A DNA stretch of 64,000 nt from positions 62,001 to 126,000 of the forward strand of contig CAZBEF010000002.1 in NCBI GenBank assembly GCA_964490875.1, given 5' to 3'. Of this stretch, positions 24,623-33,849 are shown piece after piece; within the stretch, counting starts at the first letter, position 1; each line of letters starts with the position of its first letter. This DNA is from CAYYYG01 sp964490875. Lineage in GTDB: Bacteria; Patescibacteriota; Microgenomatia; UBA1406; GWC2-37-13. The translations under genes were made by a program, and so were the position numbers. The notes beneath the pieces were generated by a model. The model saw nothing but the letters and a program-made list of their open reading frames with translations, did not search any database and was not told where the DNA came from.

Positions 24623-25689
24623 AACGAATATTAGTAACTGGAGCCGGCGGATCTGCTGCTTCAAATTATATTCAATCGCTTCGTCATAACCAAAATAAAG
24701 AAAAATTTTATATTGTCGGAATAGACAAAAGTAGATATCATATTGAACTTGCAGATGTTGATAAACGATACTTAATGCCTGGCATAAACGATCCTTCTTA
24801 TATAAAAAAACTCAATTCAATAATTAAAAAAGAAAAAATAGATCTTGTTCATCCGCAGCCGGATGTTGAAGTAGAATTTCTTTCGAAACATACAAAAGAC
24901 GTTAAGACAAAAATGCTTCTGCCAGATGCAAAGACTATCGATCTGTGTCAAAATAAAATGAAGCTTACCGATCTGCTTAAAAAAAATAATATTCCCGTCC
25001 CTGAAGCATATTATCTAAAGTCAGAAAAAGATTTGGAAATTGCATTCAAAAAATTACTTAAAACTAATGAAAAAGTCTGGGTACGGGCAATTAAAGGCGC
25101 CGGATCGAGAGCAGCATTACCCGTCAAGAAACTTGACCATGCAAAAATGTGGATTGACTATTGGCGCGTTATGAAAGGACTTGATTATGCTGATTTTATG
25201 GTCAGTGAATTTTTGCCGGGCGCAGAATATGCTTTTCAAAGTTTTTGGATAAAAGGAAAACTTATTATGTCTCAAGCCAGGCAACGGGTTGAATATATTT
25301 TTGGAAATCTAACACCAAGCGGTCAGTCTTCGAGCCCGTCTGTCGCCGTAACTGTTCACAATGATTATGTTAACAAACTGGCATATGATGCGATAAAACT
25401 GGCAGATAAAAATGCCACCGGTATATTTTGCGCCGACATAAAAACAAATAAAAACGGCAAAGTCTGCTTAATAGAAGTAAACGCCGGGCGTTTTTTTACT
25501 ACATCAAATTTTTTCAGCGAGGCTGGTGTTAATATGCCGTACTACTATACCAAGTATGCGCTCGGAGATACTGTAAAACACACCATGAAACCATTTAATA
25601 ATATTCCTGCTGGATGGTATTGGGTTCGAATGGTAGACATGGGTTATAAACTCATAAAACCAAACGACTGGACAGCTAAAAACACGTAA
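24619..25689 (+). CDS. ATP-grasp protein, CarB-like
   Basis: 356 residues, 4-nt overlap with the oxidoreductase. N-terminal RILVTGAGGSAASNYIQSL pre-ATP-grasp domain, CQNKMKLTDLLKKNNIPVPEAYYL, WVRAIKGAGSRAALPV (ATP lysine/Gly loop), MVSEFLPGAEYAFQS, and metal ligands in the VCLIEVNAGRFFTTSN stretch. ATP-grasp ligases join a carboxylate to an amine through an acyl phosphate. Between sugar-amine genes it might attach an amino acid or carbamoyl group to an amino sugar; that is inference. Confidence 0.85.
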   Translation: MKRILVTGAGGSAASNYIQSLRHNQNKEKFYIVGIDKSRYHIELADVDKRYLMPGINDPSYIKKLNSIIKKEKIDLVHPQPDVEVEFLSKHTKDVKTKMLLPDAKTIDLCQNKMKLTDLLKKNNIPVPEAYYLKSEKDLEIAFKKLLKTNEKVWVRAIKGAGSRAALPVKKLDHAKMWIDYWRVMKGLDYADFMVSEFLPGAEYAFQSFWIKGKLIMSQARQRVEYIFGNLTPSGQSSSPSVAVTVHNDYVNKLAYDAIKLADKNATGIFCADIKTNKNGKVCLIEVNAGRFFTTSNFFSEAGVNMPYYYTKYALGDTVKHTMKPFNNIPAGWYWVRMVDMGYKLIKPNDWTAKNT

Positions 25690-25693
25690 TTCT

Positions 25694-26269
25694 ATGGACA
25701 CACAATCTTTAATTCCCATTTTAAATGATCCCCGCTACAAAGGAATAATTTTTGATTTCGATGAAACTATTTTTTTATTGAAAATGGAATGGGATAAACT
25801 AAAAAAAGCATTGGAACATGAAATGGAAAGTAAATTTAATATTAAAGTATTATTTACTCCCTATATTAAAGCATCAGAATATTTAAAAAAAAATAATCCT
25901 GTAGCTTATAAACATGCAGTTAGCATTATGGAACAATTTGAAGAAGAAGGTTTTAAAAAAGGCAGGCCTAATACCACACTGCTTGAATTTATTCGCCAAA
26001 ATCCTGAAAAACGATATGGTATTTATAGTATGAATACTTCACGGACTGTGCGGCTTTTTATCGAAAAGTACCAAATGGAAAAATATTTTAGTGCATATAT
26101 CAGCCAGGAAACATGCTTAGGATTAAAGCCATCGGAAAAAGATCTGCTTCATATAGCAAAAAAATGGAGGTATAATAGTAACGAAGTTTTGTATGTCGGC
26201 AATTCAGTTGATTACGACAAAAAATCAGGTGAAATGGCCAATATTCGTACCGAAATCATTAAGATGTAA
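25694..26269 (+). CDS. HAD-superfamily hydrolase
   Basis: 191 residues. Motif I IIFDFDETIF (DxDxT), an alpha-helical cap, YGIYSMNTSRTVRLF (motif II Asn-Thr-Ser), and LGLKPSEKDLLHIAKKW with the motif-III Lys, then VLYVGNSVDYDKKSG (motif IV; Asp in VDYD). A phosphoglycolate-phosphatase-like subclass. In the operon it may remove a phosphate from a sugar intermediate. 4 nt after the ATP-grasp gene. Confidence 0.82.
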   Translation: MDTQSLIPILNDPRYKGIIFDFDETIFLLKMEWDKLKKALEHEMESKFNIKVLFTPYIKASEYLKKNNPVAYKHAVSIMEQFEEEGFKKGRPNTTLLEFIRQNPEKRYGIYSMNTSRTVRLFIEKYQMEKYFSAYISQETCLGLKPSEKDLLHIAKKWRYNSNEVLYVGNSVDYDKKSGEMANIRTEIIKM

Positions 26270-26292
26270 TTATTCTAAATTTTATATATAAA

Positions 26293-27174
26293 ATGAATAA
26301 ATCAAATCTTCCACTCGTTTCAACTATTACTCCTGTCTTAAATGGTGAAAAATATATCGCTGAAAATTTAAAGTCGATAAAAAATCAGACATACCCAAAT
26401 ATAGAAATGATTGTTGTTGATAATTTTAGTAAAGATAAGACAGTCGAAATCGCCAAAAAAATGGGTGCTGTTGTGTACAAAAAGGGGCCTGAACGGGCTT
26501 CGCAGGATAACTACGGAGTTAAAATGGCAAAAGGAAAATATGTTTTTATAACAGGCTGTGATATGGTGTTGGATAAAGACTACATTGAACAGTGTGTAAA
26601 TCAATGCGAAAAAAATGGATATGATGCAATATATGCTTCTGTAGTTTCGAGATTAACTAACTACTGGTCTAAAGTTAAAGGTCTGGAGCGCGATGTTTAT
26701 ATTGGCGATGATTTTATAGAATCGGCGCGTTTTTTTAAACGTGATTTATTTCTAAAACTTGGCGGATATGACACAAAAATGGTTCTCCACGGCGATGACT
26801 ATGAAATGCAAAAACGGATTAACGACGCCGGCTACAAAACTGGCAGAATAACAGCAGTGGAAACCCATATAGATGAAATAGATTCTTTGAAAATTACATT
26901 TTTGAAAAGCTTTTATTATGGTATGAATAGTCTGCAGTATCTAACAAAGTATAAAGGCTATGCCGCAACCCAGCTTATGCCGGTGCGCACAGCCTATTTC
27001 AGAAATTGGAAAATGTTTGCAAAAAAACCGCATCTGACAGCTGGCTTCATTGTATTCAAAGTGGTGCAGTATTCTTCGGCAACCACCGGATTGCTTTTTG
27101 CAATGCTAGGACTAAACAAATTCGCCGGCTCATTTCATAAAAAAATATACACCGACAGGCATAAAATTAAATGA
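26293..27174 (+). CDS. Family 2 glycosyltransferase
   Basis: 293 residues. STITPVLNGEKYIAENLKSI, MIVVDNFSKDKTVEIAKKMG, VKMAKGKYVFITGCDMVLD (DXD equivalent CDM), LHGDDYEMQKRINDAGYKTG with the catalytic DD/E region. No clear membrane helices; a hydrophobic C-terminal patch is present (about 255-275). Start 23 nt after the HAD gene; its stop overlaps the dehydrogenase start. Confidence 0.85.
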   Translation: MNKSNLPLVSTITPVLNGEKYIAENLKSIKNQTYPNIEMIVVDNFSKDKTVEIAKKMGAVVYKKGPERASQDNYGVKMAKGKYVFITGCDMVLDKDYIEQCVNQCEKNGYDAIYASVVSRLTNYWSKVKGLERDVYIGDDFIESARFFKRDLFLKLGGYDTKMVLHGDDYEMQKRINDAGYKTGRITAVETHIDEIDSLKITFLKSFYYGMNSLQYLTKYKGYAATQLMPVRTAYFRNWKMFAKKPHLTAGFIVFKVVQYSSATTGLLFAMLGLNKFAGSFHKKIYTDRHKIK

Positions 27175-28523
27175 AACTTTATACTCAGCCTCTCAATAAA
27201 TTAAGCAACATTCTCCCGGCGACTATTACGGTGGCTGTGTATGGATTGGGAAAAATGGGATTGCCCATTGCGGTTGTTTTTGCTCATAAAGGATTTAACG
27301 TAATCGGTGTTGATGTAAATAAAACAGTCGTCGACTCTATTAACAAAGGAATAAGTACAGTTAAAGAGGAGGCGGATCTTGACACCTTTGTCAGAAAAGT
27401 TGTCCGGCAAAAAAAACTCATTACCACTACCGATCTTATCGAAGCATCTAAAAAATCAGATATAAAAATCATTATCGTACCGACATATCTTGATGAAAAA
27501 AATAATCCCGATTTATCGATTGTCAAAAGCGTATCTGAGAAAATCGGAAAAGGATTAAACAAGGGCGATATTGTGATTCTTGAAAGTACAGCTCCGCCTG
27601 GGACAACAACTGATGTAATTGGAAAAACTCTTGAAAAGACGAGCGGACTAAAATTAAATAAAGACTTTAGTGTAGCGCATTGTCCTGAACGAACAAACTC
27701 TGGCACGGCAATCGCTGATATTATGGGAAGATTGAATCCAAAAATAGTCGGCGGCTCCGATGAAAAAACTACACTGATAGTTAAGAAAATATACGAGCAT
27801 ATAAACGACAAGGGAGTGATTCCTGTAAAAAATACTACAGTTGCTGAAATGGTAAAGGTTACAGAAGGAATTTATCGAGATGTAAATATCGCACTGGCTA
27901 ATAATGTATATCTGCTGTGCCGAGAATTAGGCATTGATGCGCGCGACGTAATTTCGGCAGCCAATACCGACGCGGTCTGCCACTTGTTATCGCCCGGACC
28001 TGGCGTGGGAGGCCATTGTATTCCCGTTTATCCTTATTTTATTCTCAAAAAAGTAAAACATAACAAAGAATTACTAACCATGGCGCGGAAGATAAACGAC
28101 AACATGTCGCATCATGTTATAACCCTTGCGAAAGAAGCATTGCAGGAAAAAAATATTAACTTCAAGAAAGCCAAAATCCTTGTTCTTGGGATTGCATATC
28201 GCGGCGGGGTAAAAGAAACCCGCAAATCGCCGGGACTTAAAATCGCCCAAGAATTATCGAAAATTTCAGATAATATTTTTGCTCATGATCCGCTCTTCAA
28301 TGCTGATGAAATTAAAAAATACGGACTGCAGTATAAAAAAGATTTTACCGATATCGACTGCATAATACTGACAGCCAATCATGCAGAATACAAAAAACTC
28401 GACTGGAAAAAAATCCAAAAAGAATTAAAGACTAAAATAATAATCGATACGATAAATATATTAAATGTCGAACATATACGCAATTTAGATTTTGCTGTTA
28501 AACGAATTGGATACTCAGAATAG
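27171..28523 (+). CDS. UDP-N-acetyl-hexosamine 6-dehydrogenase (WecC/WbpA type)
   Basis: 450 residues. NAD-binding VAVYGLGKMGLPIAVVFAHKG near 20-40, VPTYLDEKNNPDLS, ILESTAPPGTT, the central LGIDARDVISAANTD, and the catalytic-Cys motif GPGVGGHCIPVYPYF near 270; C-terminal VLGIAYRGGVKETRKSP. It oxidises UDP-GlcNAc or UDP-ManNAc at C6 to the uronic acid in two NAD steps. This would feed the Gfo/Idh enzyme and aminotransferase of the same operon. It is the last gene before an intergenic palindrome. Confidence 0.92.
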   Translation: MKLYTQPLNKLSNILPATITVAVYGLGKMGLPIAVVFAHKGFNVIGVDVNKTVVDSINKGISTVKEEADLDTFVRKVVRQKKLITTTDLIEASKKSDIKIIIVPTYLDEKNNPDLSIVKSVSEKIGKGLNKGDIVILESTAPPGTTTDVIGKTLEKTSGLKLNKDFSVAHCPERTNSGTAIADIMGRLNPKIVGGSDEKTTLIVKKIYEHINDKGVIPVKNTTVAEMVKVTEGIYRDVNIALANNVYLLCRELGIDARDVISAANTDAVCHLLSPGPGVGGHCIPVYPYFILKKVKHNKELLTMARKINDNMSHHVITLAKEALQEKNINFKKAKILVLGIAYRGGVKETRKSPGLKIAQELSKISDNIFAHDPLFNADEIKKYGLQYKKDFTDIDCIILTANHAEYKKLDWKKIQKELKTKIIIDTINILNVEHIRNLDFAVKRIGYSE

Positions 28524-28561
28524 GATAAAAGCACATATTTTCAAATGATTTAAATTAATCT

Positions 28562-28668
28562 ATATTCGAAGCATACGGATTTGAGTGAAATTCAATCGAG
28601 GCTGCCAACTCGATGACAGATAGCGGTTAAGAGACTGAGATTTCACGAAAAGACGTATGCGAGAATAT
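28562..28668. repeat. Palindromic element, asymmetric-arm family, copy 3 (different core)
   Basis: Arms ATATTCGAAGCATACG (28562-28577) and CGTATGCGAGAATAT (28654-28668) pair except for the unequal CGAAG/CTCG block. Nested stems: GTGAAAT (28585-28591) with ATTTCAC (28640-28646), and ATCGAG (28595-28600) with CTCGAT (28609-28614). The 85-nt core is unlike copies 1 and 2. Confidence 0.6.
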
Positions 28669-28700
28669 GAAAGAATAATTTCTATAAAGTGAAAAATAAT

Positions 28701-29648
28701 ATGAAAAACACAAAAATTCTTATAACCGGATGCGCAGGTTTCATCCCCAGCTTTGTAGCTGAACGACTAGTAAATCTTGGAGCTTATGTAATCGGAGTCG
28801 ACAGCCTATTTACCGGCAGAAAAGAAAACATGCAAACCTTCATCAACAAAAAAAACTTTAAATTCATAAAAGGCGATGTCCAAGATACAAGACTGCTCCA
28901 ATCGATTATAAAAAACTGTGACTATGTATATCACGGCGCAATCCGCGGAATCGGGATATCTGCCGCTGATCCTACCCAAGAGCTCGATGTAAATACCAAA
29001 TCAACTCTTCAGATCCTTGAAATCCTTCGAAAACATCCAATAAAAAGATTTATTTATCCTTCTTCTGCCTCGGTGTACGGCAATACAAAAAAAATGCCTG
29101 AAAGCGAGAATGATATAACACTCCCTTTAAGTCCGTATGGAGTATCTAAACTTGCAGCCGAAAAATATTGCATGGTGTACCATCATATGTATAAAATTCC
29201 GGTCGTAGCGCTCCGTTATTTCAACACATATGGCCCCCGGCAGCGAAAAGATTCAACATACGGTGGCGTTGTCTCTATTTTCATAAACAGTGCTTTGGAA
29301 AATAAACCTCTAAAGATTTATGGCGATGGCAAACAAACGCGGGACTTTACGTATATAAACGACACAGTGGACGCGACAATAACCGCTTTTACAGCTAAAA
29401 ACATAGAAGGAGAAATTATCAATATTGCTGCAGGTCAGGAATATAGTGTCAACGAGCTTGCTAATAAAATAAAAATAATATCAGGTAAAAAATTAAAAAT
29501 AGAGCATATTGAGAAAAGATCTGTCGATAATATTGACCGCAGATATGCCGACATTTCAAAAGCGAAAAAAATGTTAGACTATAAACCTTCCACTTTACTT
29601 GATGAAGGATTAAAAACCACATACGAGTGGAATAAACTGTTGAAATAA
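28701..29648 (+). CDS. NAD-dependent nucleotide-sugar epimerase/dehydratase (GalE/WbpP-like)
   Basis: 315 residues from ATG 28701; a GTG at 28689 in frame sits right behind a TATAAA and is less likely. ILITGCAGFIPSFVAERL (GxxGxxP instead of GxxGxxG), IGVDSLFTGRKENM, YPSSASVYGNTKK, SPYGVSKLAAEKY with Tyr/Lys near residue 142, LRYFNTYGPRQRKDS. Typical UDP-sugar 4-epimerase-type SDR. Specific sugar not assignable. Confidence 0.85.
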   Translation: MKNTKILITGCAGFIPSFVAERLVNLGAYVIGVDSLFTGRKENMQTFINKKNFKFIKGDVQDTRLLQSIIKNCDYVYHGAIRGIGISAADPTQELDVNTKSTLQILEILRKHPIKRFIYPSSASVYGNTKKMPESENDITLPLSPYGVSKLAAEKYCMVYHHMYKIPVVALRYFNTYGPRQRKDSTYGGVVSIFINSALENKPLKIYGDGKQTRDFTYINDTVDATITAFTAKNIEGEIINIAAGQEYSVNELANKIKIISGKKLKIEHIEKRSVDNIDRRYADISKAKKMLDYKPSTLLDEGLKTTYEWNKLLK

Positions 29649-29652
29649 TACT

Positions 29653-30867
29653 ATGAACTCTTCTTTTAAAAAAATAGATTTTCTGGCAATCTATAACGCA
29701 GTTTCTAAAGACATAAAAAAAGATAAAAGCTTAAGCGGAGGCGATCGTATTATGGTAGAACTTACAAAAAAATGGCAGCATATCTTTCAAAAATATGAAA
29801 TTTTAACATGCAGTTCGGGTAAAACTCTAATTAAATCATACATCAAAAATCTATCAGATATAAAAATTGAAGAAATAAAAACTAGATCTGATTTATATAA
29901 TAATATTTTCCTACTTTATACCTTCAAGACAATAAAAGGCTTGCTTGAAGCCATGAACAAAAAATTTATTCATGACACCTTTATTTTTTCGTCTTCGGAT
30001 TTTCTGCCCGATGTTATACCCGCCTGGTGGGCGAAAAAAAGAAATAAAAATGTTAAGTGGATCGCCGCCTTCTTTTTTTTTGCATCAAGCCCTTTTTCAA
30101 AAGATTTCCCTTATAAAGGAATTCATCAACGAGTTCGCGGAACTTTATATTATTACACACAGAAGATTGCATATTATCTTATTCGCAAACATGCAGATTT
30201 TGTGATTCTCTGCAACGAAGTAGATAGAAGAATTTTTATAAAAGACGGATACAATTCCGAACGCATTTATCCGATATATGGCGGGGTGGATCTTGCCGAA
30301 GCTCGCGCGGTGCCGGCCCCAGAAAAGTTGGCTTTTGATGCAATTTTCATGGCCCGTTTTCACCCGCAGAAAGGACCGCTTGAAGCAGTAAAAGCATGGA
30401 AAGAAGTTATTAAAGAAAAAAAAGATGCGAAACTGGCAATGATTGGTAACGGACCGCTGGAACAGAAAGTAAATGAATATATAAAAGATAATAATCTTGA
30501 AAAAAACGTGTCACTCCTTGGGTTTATGGACGGGAAAGAAAAGTATAAAATGCTCAAATCGGCACGAATTTTCATTCATTCTGCAATTTATGAAACAGGC
30601 GGCATGGCTGCAGCCGAAGGTATGGCTGCCGGCTTGCCCGTAATAGCGTTTGATCATGAAGGATTTGATTTTTGCTACCCAAGAGGCATGATACGAGTTG
30701 GGCCAATTGGCGATGTAAAAAAATTGTCAAAAAAAATAATAGAACTTCTTCAGGATGAAAAAAAATATAATAAAATAAGAAATGATGCTATTGATTTTGT
30801 GAAAGAGTGGGACTGGAGCAAACGTGCAGAATTTCTACAAACGAAAATGCAGAAGCTTTTTACTTAA
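29653..30867 (+). CDS. Family 4 glycosyltransferase
   Basis: 404 residues, GT-B fold. N-terminal acceptor domain with GGDRIMVEL, then ADFVILCNEVDRRIF; the donor domain starts at FDAIFMARFHPQKGPLEAVKAW (Arg/Lys of the GT4 site), LAMIGNGPLEQKV, VSLLGFMDGKEKYKML, and AIYETGGMAAAEGMAAGLPVIAF carrying the E-x7-E motif. Starts 4 nt after the epimerase. Sugar donor unknown. Convergent with the methyltransferase gene that follows. Confidence 0.88.
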   Translation: MNSSFKKIDFLAIYNAVSKDIKKDKSLSGGDRIMVELTKKWQHIFQKYEILTCSSGKTLIKSYIKNLSDIKIEEIKTRSDLYNNIFLLYTFKTIKGLLEAMNKKFIHDTFIFSSSDFLPDVIPAWWAKKRNKNVKWIAAFFFFASSPFSKDFPYKGIHQRVRGTLYYYTQKIAYYLIRKHADFVILCNEVDRRIFIKDGYNSERIYPIYGGVDLAEARAVPAPEKLAFDAIFMARFHPQKGPLEAVKAWKEVIKEKKDAKLAMIGNGPLEQKVNEYIKDNNLEKNVSLLGFMDGKEKYKMLKSARIFIHSAIYETGGMAAAEGMAAGLPVIAFDHEGFDFCYPRGMIRVGPIGDVKKLSKKIIELLQDEKKYNKIRNDAIDFVKEWDWSKRAEFLQTKMQKLFT

Positions 30868-30868
30868 A

Positions 30869-32137
30869 TTATTCAATCCGCAAATAAGGAATTGTGATTA
30901 TAAACTGTCCGCCTTTTACTCTGTAATCTACTTTTTTCTGGAGAATTTCGTCGGCAAAGTTCCACGCCAGAAGCAACGCATAATGTGGCATATCACGGTC
31001 TAAACGGTTTTCCGTATGAATTGGAATGTGGGTGCCCGGAGTAAATCTTCCCTGTTTATATGGTATAGAATCGACAACATAGTCTAGTAAATCGGTAGAT
31101 ATTTTACAGTAATTCAACAGAACATTTCCTTTTGCAGACGCTCCATAACCCACAATAATTTTTCCTTGTGCCTTTAATTCTTTCAAATATTTCACCAAAT
31201 CGCGGCGGATCACCTTAACACGTCTGGCAAAATCATCGTATGCTGTGCGTTTGTTAATTTTCTTTAAATTTTCAAGATCTAAAATTTCCTTCACCGCTGC
31301 TGTTCTTTTTAATTTAGGATCATTTCGTTTCACAAAAACTCGTACAGATCCGCCATGAATACTTAAGCGTTTTACATCATAAATCTGCATGTTGTGTTTT
31401 TTAAATAAGCTGACAAGCGGGGTAATTGAGAAATATGACAAATGTTCATGATAAATGGTGTCGAACTCATTTTTATCAATAAGATCTATTAAATAAGGAA
31501 ACTCCATGATAAAAACACCATCTTTTGTGAGCAGTTTATCTACGCCTTCACATAAACTATGAATATCGTTCATATGGGCAACTACATTTGTTGCTGTAAT
31601 TACTTTTGCTTGCCCATGTGATTTAACTACTTTTTTTGCGAGTTCCGGACCAAAGAAATCATCGATTGTATCTATTCCTTTCAACCTTGCTAATTGAGCT
31701 AAATTCGATGCTGGATCAATTCCTAAAACCTTTATTTCTTCTTCCTTAAAAAATCCAAGAAGTGTTCCATCATTGCTGCCAATATCGATAACAAGATCTT
31801 TCGGACTGAGTTTATAATCTACAACCGTAGTATGAGCAAAAGACTTAAAATGCTGAAGCATTGTGGTGGATGTAGAAGGAATATACAAATAATTTTTGAA
31901 CATTATTTCCGGAGGAATTATATGAGTAAGCTGAACAAGCCAGCAATCTTCACACACATTGACGCCGAGGGGATAACGGGGTTCTGACTTTCGCAATTCT
32001 TCTTTTGTTAAAAATCCATTGGGTATCGGCATTGAGTCTAAAGAAAGGAAGTTATAAAGTCGTATACTGCCGCAGATTCTGCATGAAGTGGCTTTGTACT
32101 TGCTATTATTTACTCTCGCTTTTTTTGCTTGACTCAT
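30869..32137 (-). CDS. Zn-domain C-methyltransferase of the sugar 3-C-methyltransferase type
   Basis: 422 residues. The N-terminal zinc-binding domain has CRICGS near residue 20 and a later CEDC pair; the SAM site is LVIDIGSNDGTLLGFF near 110; and a C-terminal Rossmann-like domain has IIVGYGASAKGNVLLNY. This three-part layout (putative Zn domain, methyltransferase, C-terminal Methyltransf_14) is that of NDP-hexose C-methyltransferases such as TylC3. It probably makes a branched methyl sugar for the glycan. On the opposite strand to its neighbours. Confidence 0.88.
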   Translation of the reverse strand: MSQAKKARVNNSKYKATSCRICGSIRLYNFLSLDSMPIPNGFLTKEELRKSEPRYPLGVNVCEDCWLVQLTHIIPPEIMFKNYLYIPSTSTTMLQHFKSFAHTTVVDYKLSPKDLVIDIGSNDGTLLGFFKEEEIKVLGIDPASNLAQLARLKGIDTIDDFFGPELAKKVVKSHGQAKVITATNVVAHMNDIHSLCEGVDKLLTKDGVFIMEFPYLIDLIDKNEFDTIYHEHLSYFSITPLVSLFKKHNMQIYDVKRLSIHGGSVRVFVKRNDPKLKRTAAVKEILDLENLKKINKRTAYDDFARRVKVIRRDLVKYLKELKAQGKIIVGYGASAKGNVLLNYCKISTDLLDYVVDSIPYKQGRFTPGTHIPIHTENRLDRDMPHYALLLAWNFADEILQKKVDYRVKGGQFIITIPYLRIE

Positions 32138-32243
32138 AATGTTGGTACATTGTAGAAGAAAAAATACGCAGATTCAATATGAATTTTAAAAATAATTGTG
32201 TATGCTATGTAGGTGAAGCTTTAGGACTACTTTTCATTTACAT

Positions 32244-33137
32244 ATGAAACAGACAAAAAAATGCCCGCTCTGCAAGTCACAAAATACTAATCCATTATTT
32301 AAATCTTATAACCGCCACGGACGGCATGACATAGACAAAAAAGATAAATTTCAGGTAACACGATGTAATGAATGCGATGTTGTGTTTCTCGCGGATATTG
32401 AGATAAACGACCGATATTATGAAAAATATTATGACACAGGATACTATGATGGCGGGTTGAATGAAAATGCTGGTATTGTACAAAAAGCTGTTCATTCACT
32501 AGAATCGTGGTCTACGAAACAAAAAGAAAAAAATCTGCTGAAATATGCTCCCTCGAGAAAACAAAAAATAAAAATACTTGATGTAGGATGCGGTAGCGGT
32601 AAATTTTTAAGCAGTCTTGATACTAAAAAGTTTGAAAAATACGGCGTAGAAATAAATAAAGAGGGGATAGAACTCAGCAGAAAAAAAGGGCTTCATGTTT
32701 TTGATAAAGATATAACCGCGATCGATTTCGGCAAAAAAAAATTCGATATTATTACTCTGTGGCATGTAGAAGAACATCTTATCGATCCAATAGGAGTATT
32801 CGAAAAAATTTACGATATCTTAGCAGATGATGGCATTTTACTGAGCGCAACACCAAACACCGGGAGTTTAGGTTTCAAAATAGGAAAAGCAAAATGGTTT
32901 CATCTGGATTCGCCGCGGCACCTGATGTTATTCAATCTAAAAAGCACTCAGTATATATGCGACAGAACAGACTTTAAGATTCATAAGCAAATCAATGAAT
33001 TCTACGATTACCCGCTGGATCTTTTGTGGTCCGTTAAAGATACGTCTTACAAATATCTGATATATCCGTTTTATCCTATTGTGAAATATTTTGATGCAGA
33101 AGCGCTTACTCTTATCTTCAATAAGTCGAAGAAATAG
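32244..33137 (+). CDS. Class I SAM methyltransferase with N-terminal zinc motif
   Basis: 297 residues. CPLC at residues 7-10 and CNEC near 46 form a probable zinc site; KILDVGCGSGKFL near 110 is the SAM loop; IITLWHVEEHLIDP replaces the usual motif III; GSLGFKIGKAKWFHLDSPRHLMLF is shared with glycan/lipid methyltransferases. Hydrophobic residues at about 255-275 may form a membrane-associated helix. The substrate is presumably a sugar in this locus. Confidence 0.82.
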   Translation: MKQTKKCPLCKSQNTNPLFKSYNRHGRHDIDKKDKFQVTRCNECDVVFLADIEINDRYYEKYYDTGYYDGGLNENAGIVQKAVHSLESWSTKQKEKNLLKYAPSRKQKIKILDVGCGSGKFLSSLDTKKFEKYGVEINKEGIELSRKKGLHVFDKDITAIDFGKKKFDIITLWHVEEHLIDPIGVFEKIYDILADDGILLSATPNTGSLGFKIGKAKWFHLDSPRHLMLFNLKSTQYICDRTDFKIHKQINEFYDYPLDLLWSVKDTSYKYLIYPFYPIVKYFDAEALTLIFNKSKK

Positions 33138-33148
33138 CCTTCTGAAGG

Positions 33149-33154
33149 TATAAT
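33149..33154 (+). promoter_or_regulatory. -10 box TATAAT, 5 nt before a methyltransferase gene
   Basis: GG-TATAAT 33149-33154, ATG at 33160. Confidence 0.5.
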
Positions 33155-33159
33155 ATTGT

Positions 33160-33843
33160 ATGAACCAAGAATACTACAACTCAGCTCACGCCCACCAAAT
33201 CGAAGGCGGCGGCGACTACCCCGAAAAACTTTCATTTTTTGTAAACAGCGTAAAGAAAATAAAGAAACAAAACAAAAAAAATACTATAACAATTCTCGAC
33301 GTAGGCTGCCATGCCGGAAACATGAGTATACTTTTTAAACAATTTGGGGAAGTCTATGGAATTGACTTAAACAAAAAAGCAGTTGCTGACTCAGTAAAAC
33401 AGGGAATTAAAGCAGTAGCAGGAGATGTTTTTGAATTGGATACTATATTCAAAGGAAAAAAATTCGATGTAATTATTGCTGGTGATATTATTGAACATGT
33501 TTTTGATACTGATCTGTTCTTAAAGAAATTACGATCCGTATTAAAAGAACGGGGAGTGCTTTTATTATCAACACCCAATTTACTTTCACTGGGAAGAAGA
33601 CTGATGGCTCTATTTGGAAAAAATCCATATTGTGAATATTCAGCAAAAGAAGATGGTATAAATGTAGGGCATATTCGATACTACACATTTGACAACCTTC
33701 GCAGCCAGCTGAAGGAAAATGGATTTACAAACGTTAAAGTGCAGACGGATATTGCCAATATACCAATAAAAATAATCGACCAGTTGCTGATAAAAATAAA
33801 TCCAAAGCTTGGAAGAGAATTATATGCCACAGCCTTTAAATAA
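33160..33843 (+). CDS. Class I SAM methyltransferase
   Basis: 227 residues. SAM loop TILDVGCHAGNMSILF near 47, acidic VYGIDLNKKAV, FDVIIAGDIIEHVFDTDLF (motif with D/E), GVLLLSTPNLLSLGRRLMALFG, and HIRYYTFDNLRSQLKENGF: the UbiG/Methyltransf_11-like layout common in glycan clusters. 6 nt before the GT4 gene; very likely same operon. Confidence 0.85.
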   Translation: MNQEYYNSAHAHQIEGGGDYPEKLSFFVNSVKKIKKQNKKNTITILDVGCHAGNMSILFKQFGEVYGIDLNKKAVADSVKQGIKAVAGDVFELDTIFKGKKFDVIIAGDIIEHVFDTDLFLKKLRSVLKERGVLLLSTPNLLSLGRRLMALFGKNPYCEYSAKEDGINVGHIRYYTFDNLRSQLKENGFTNVKVQTDIANIPIKIIDQLLIKINPKLGRELYATAFK

Positions 33844-33849
33844 AAATAT

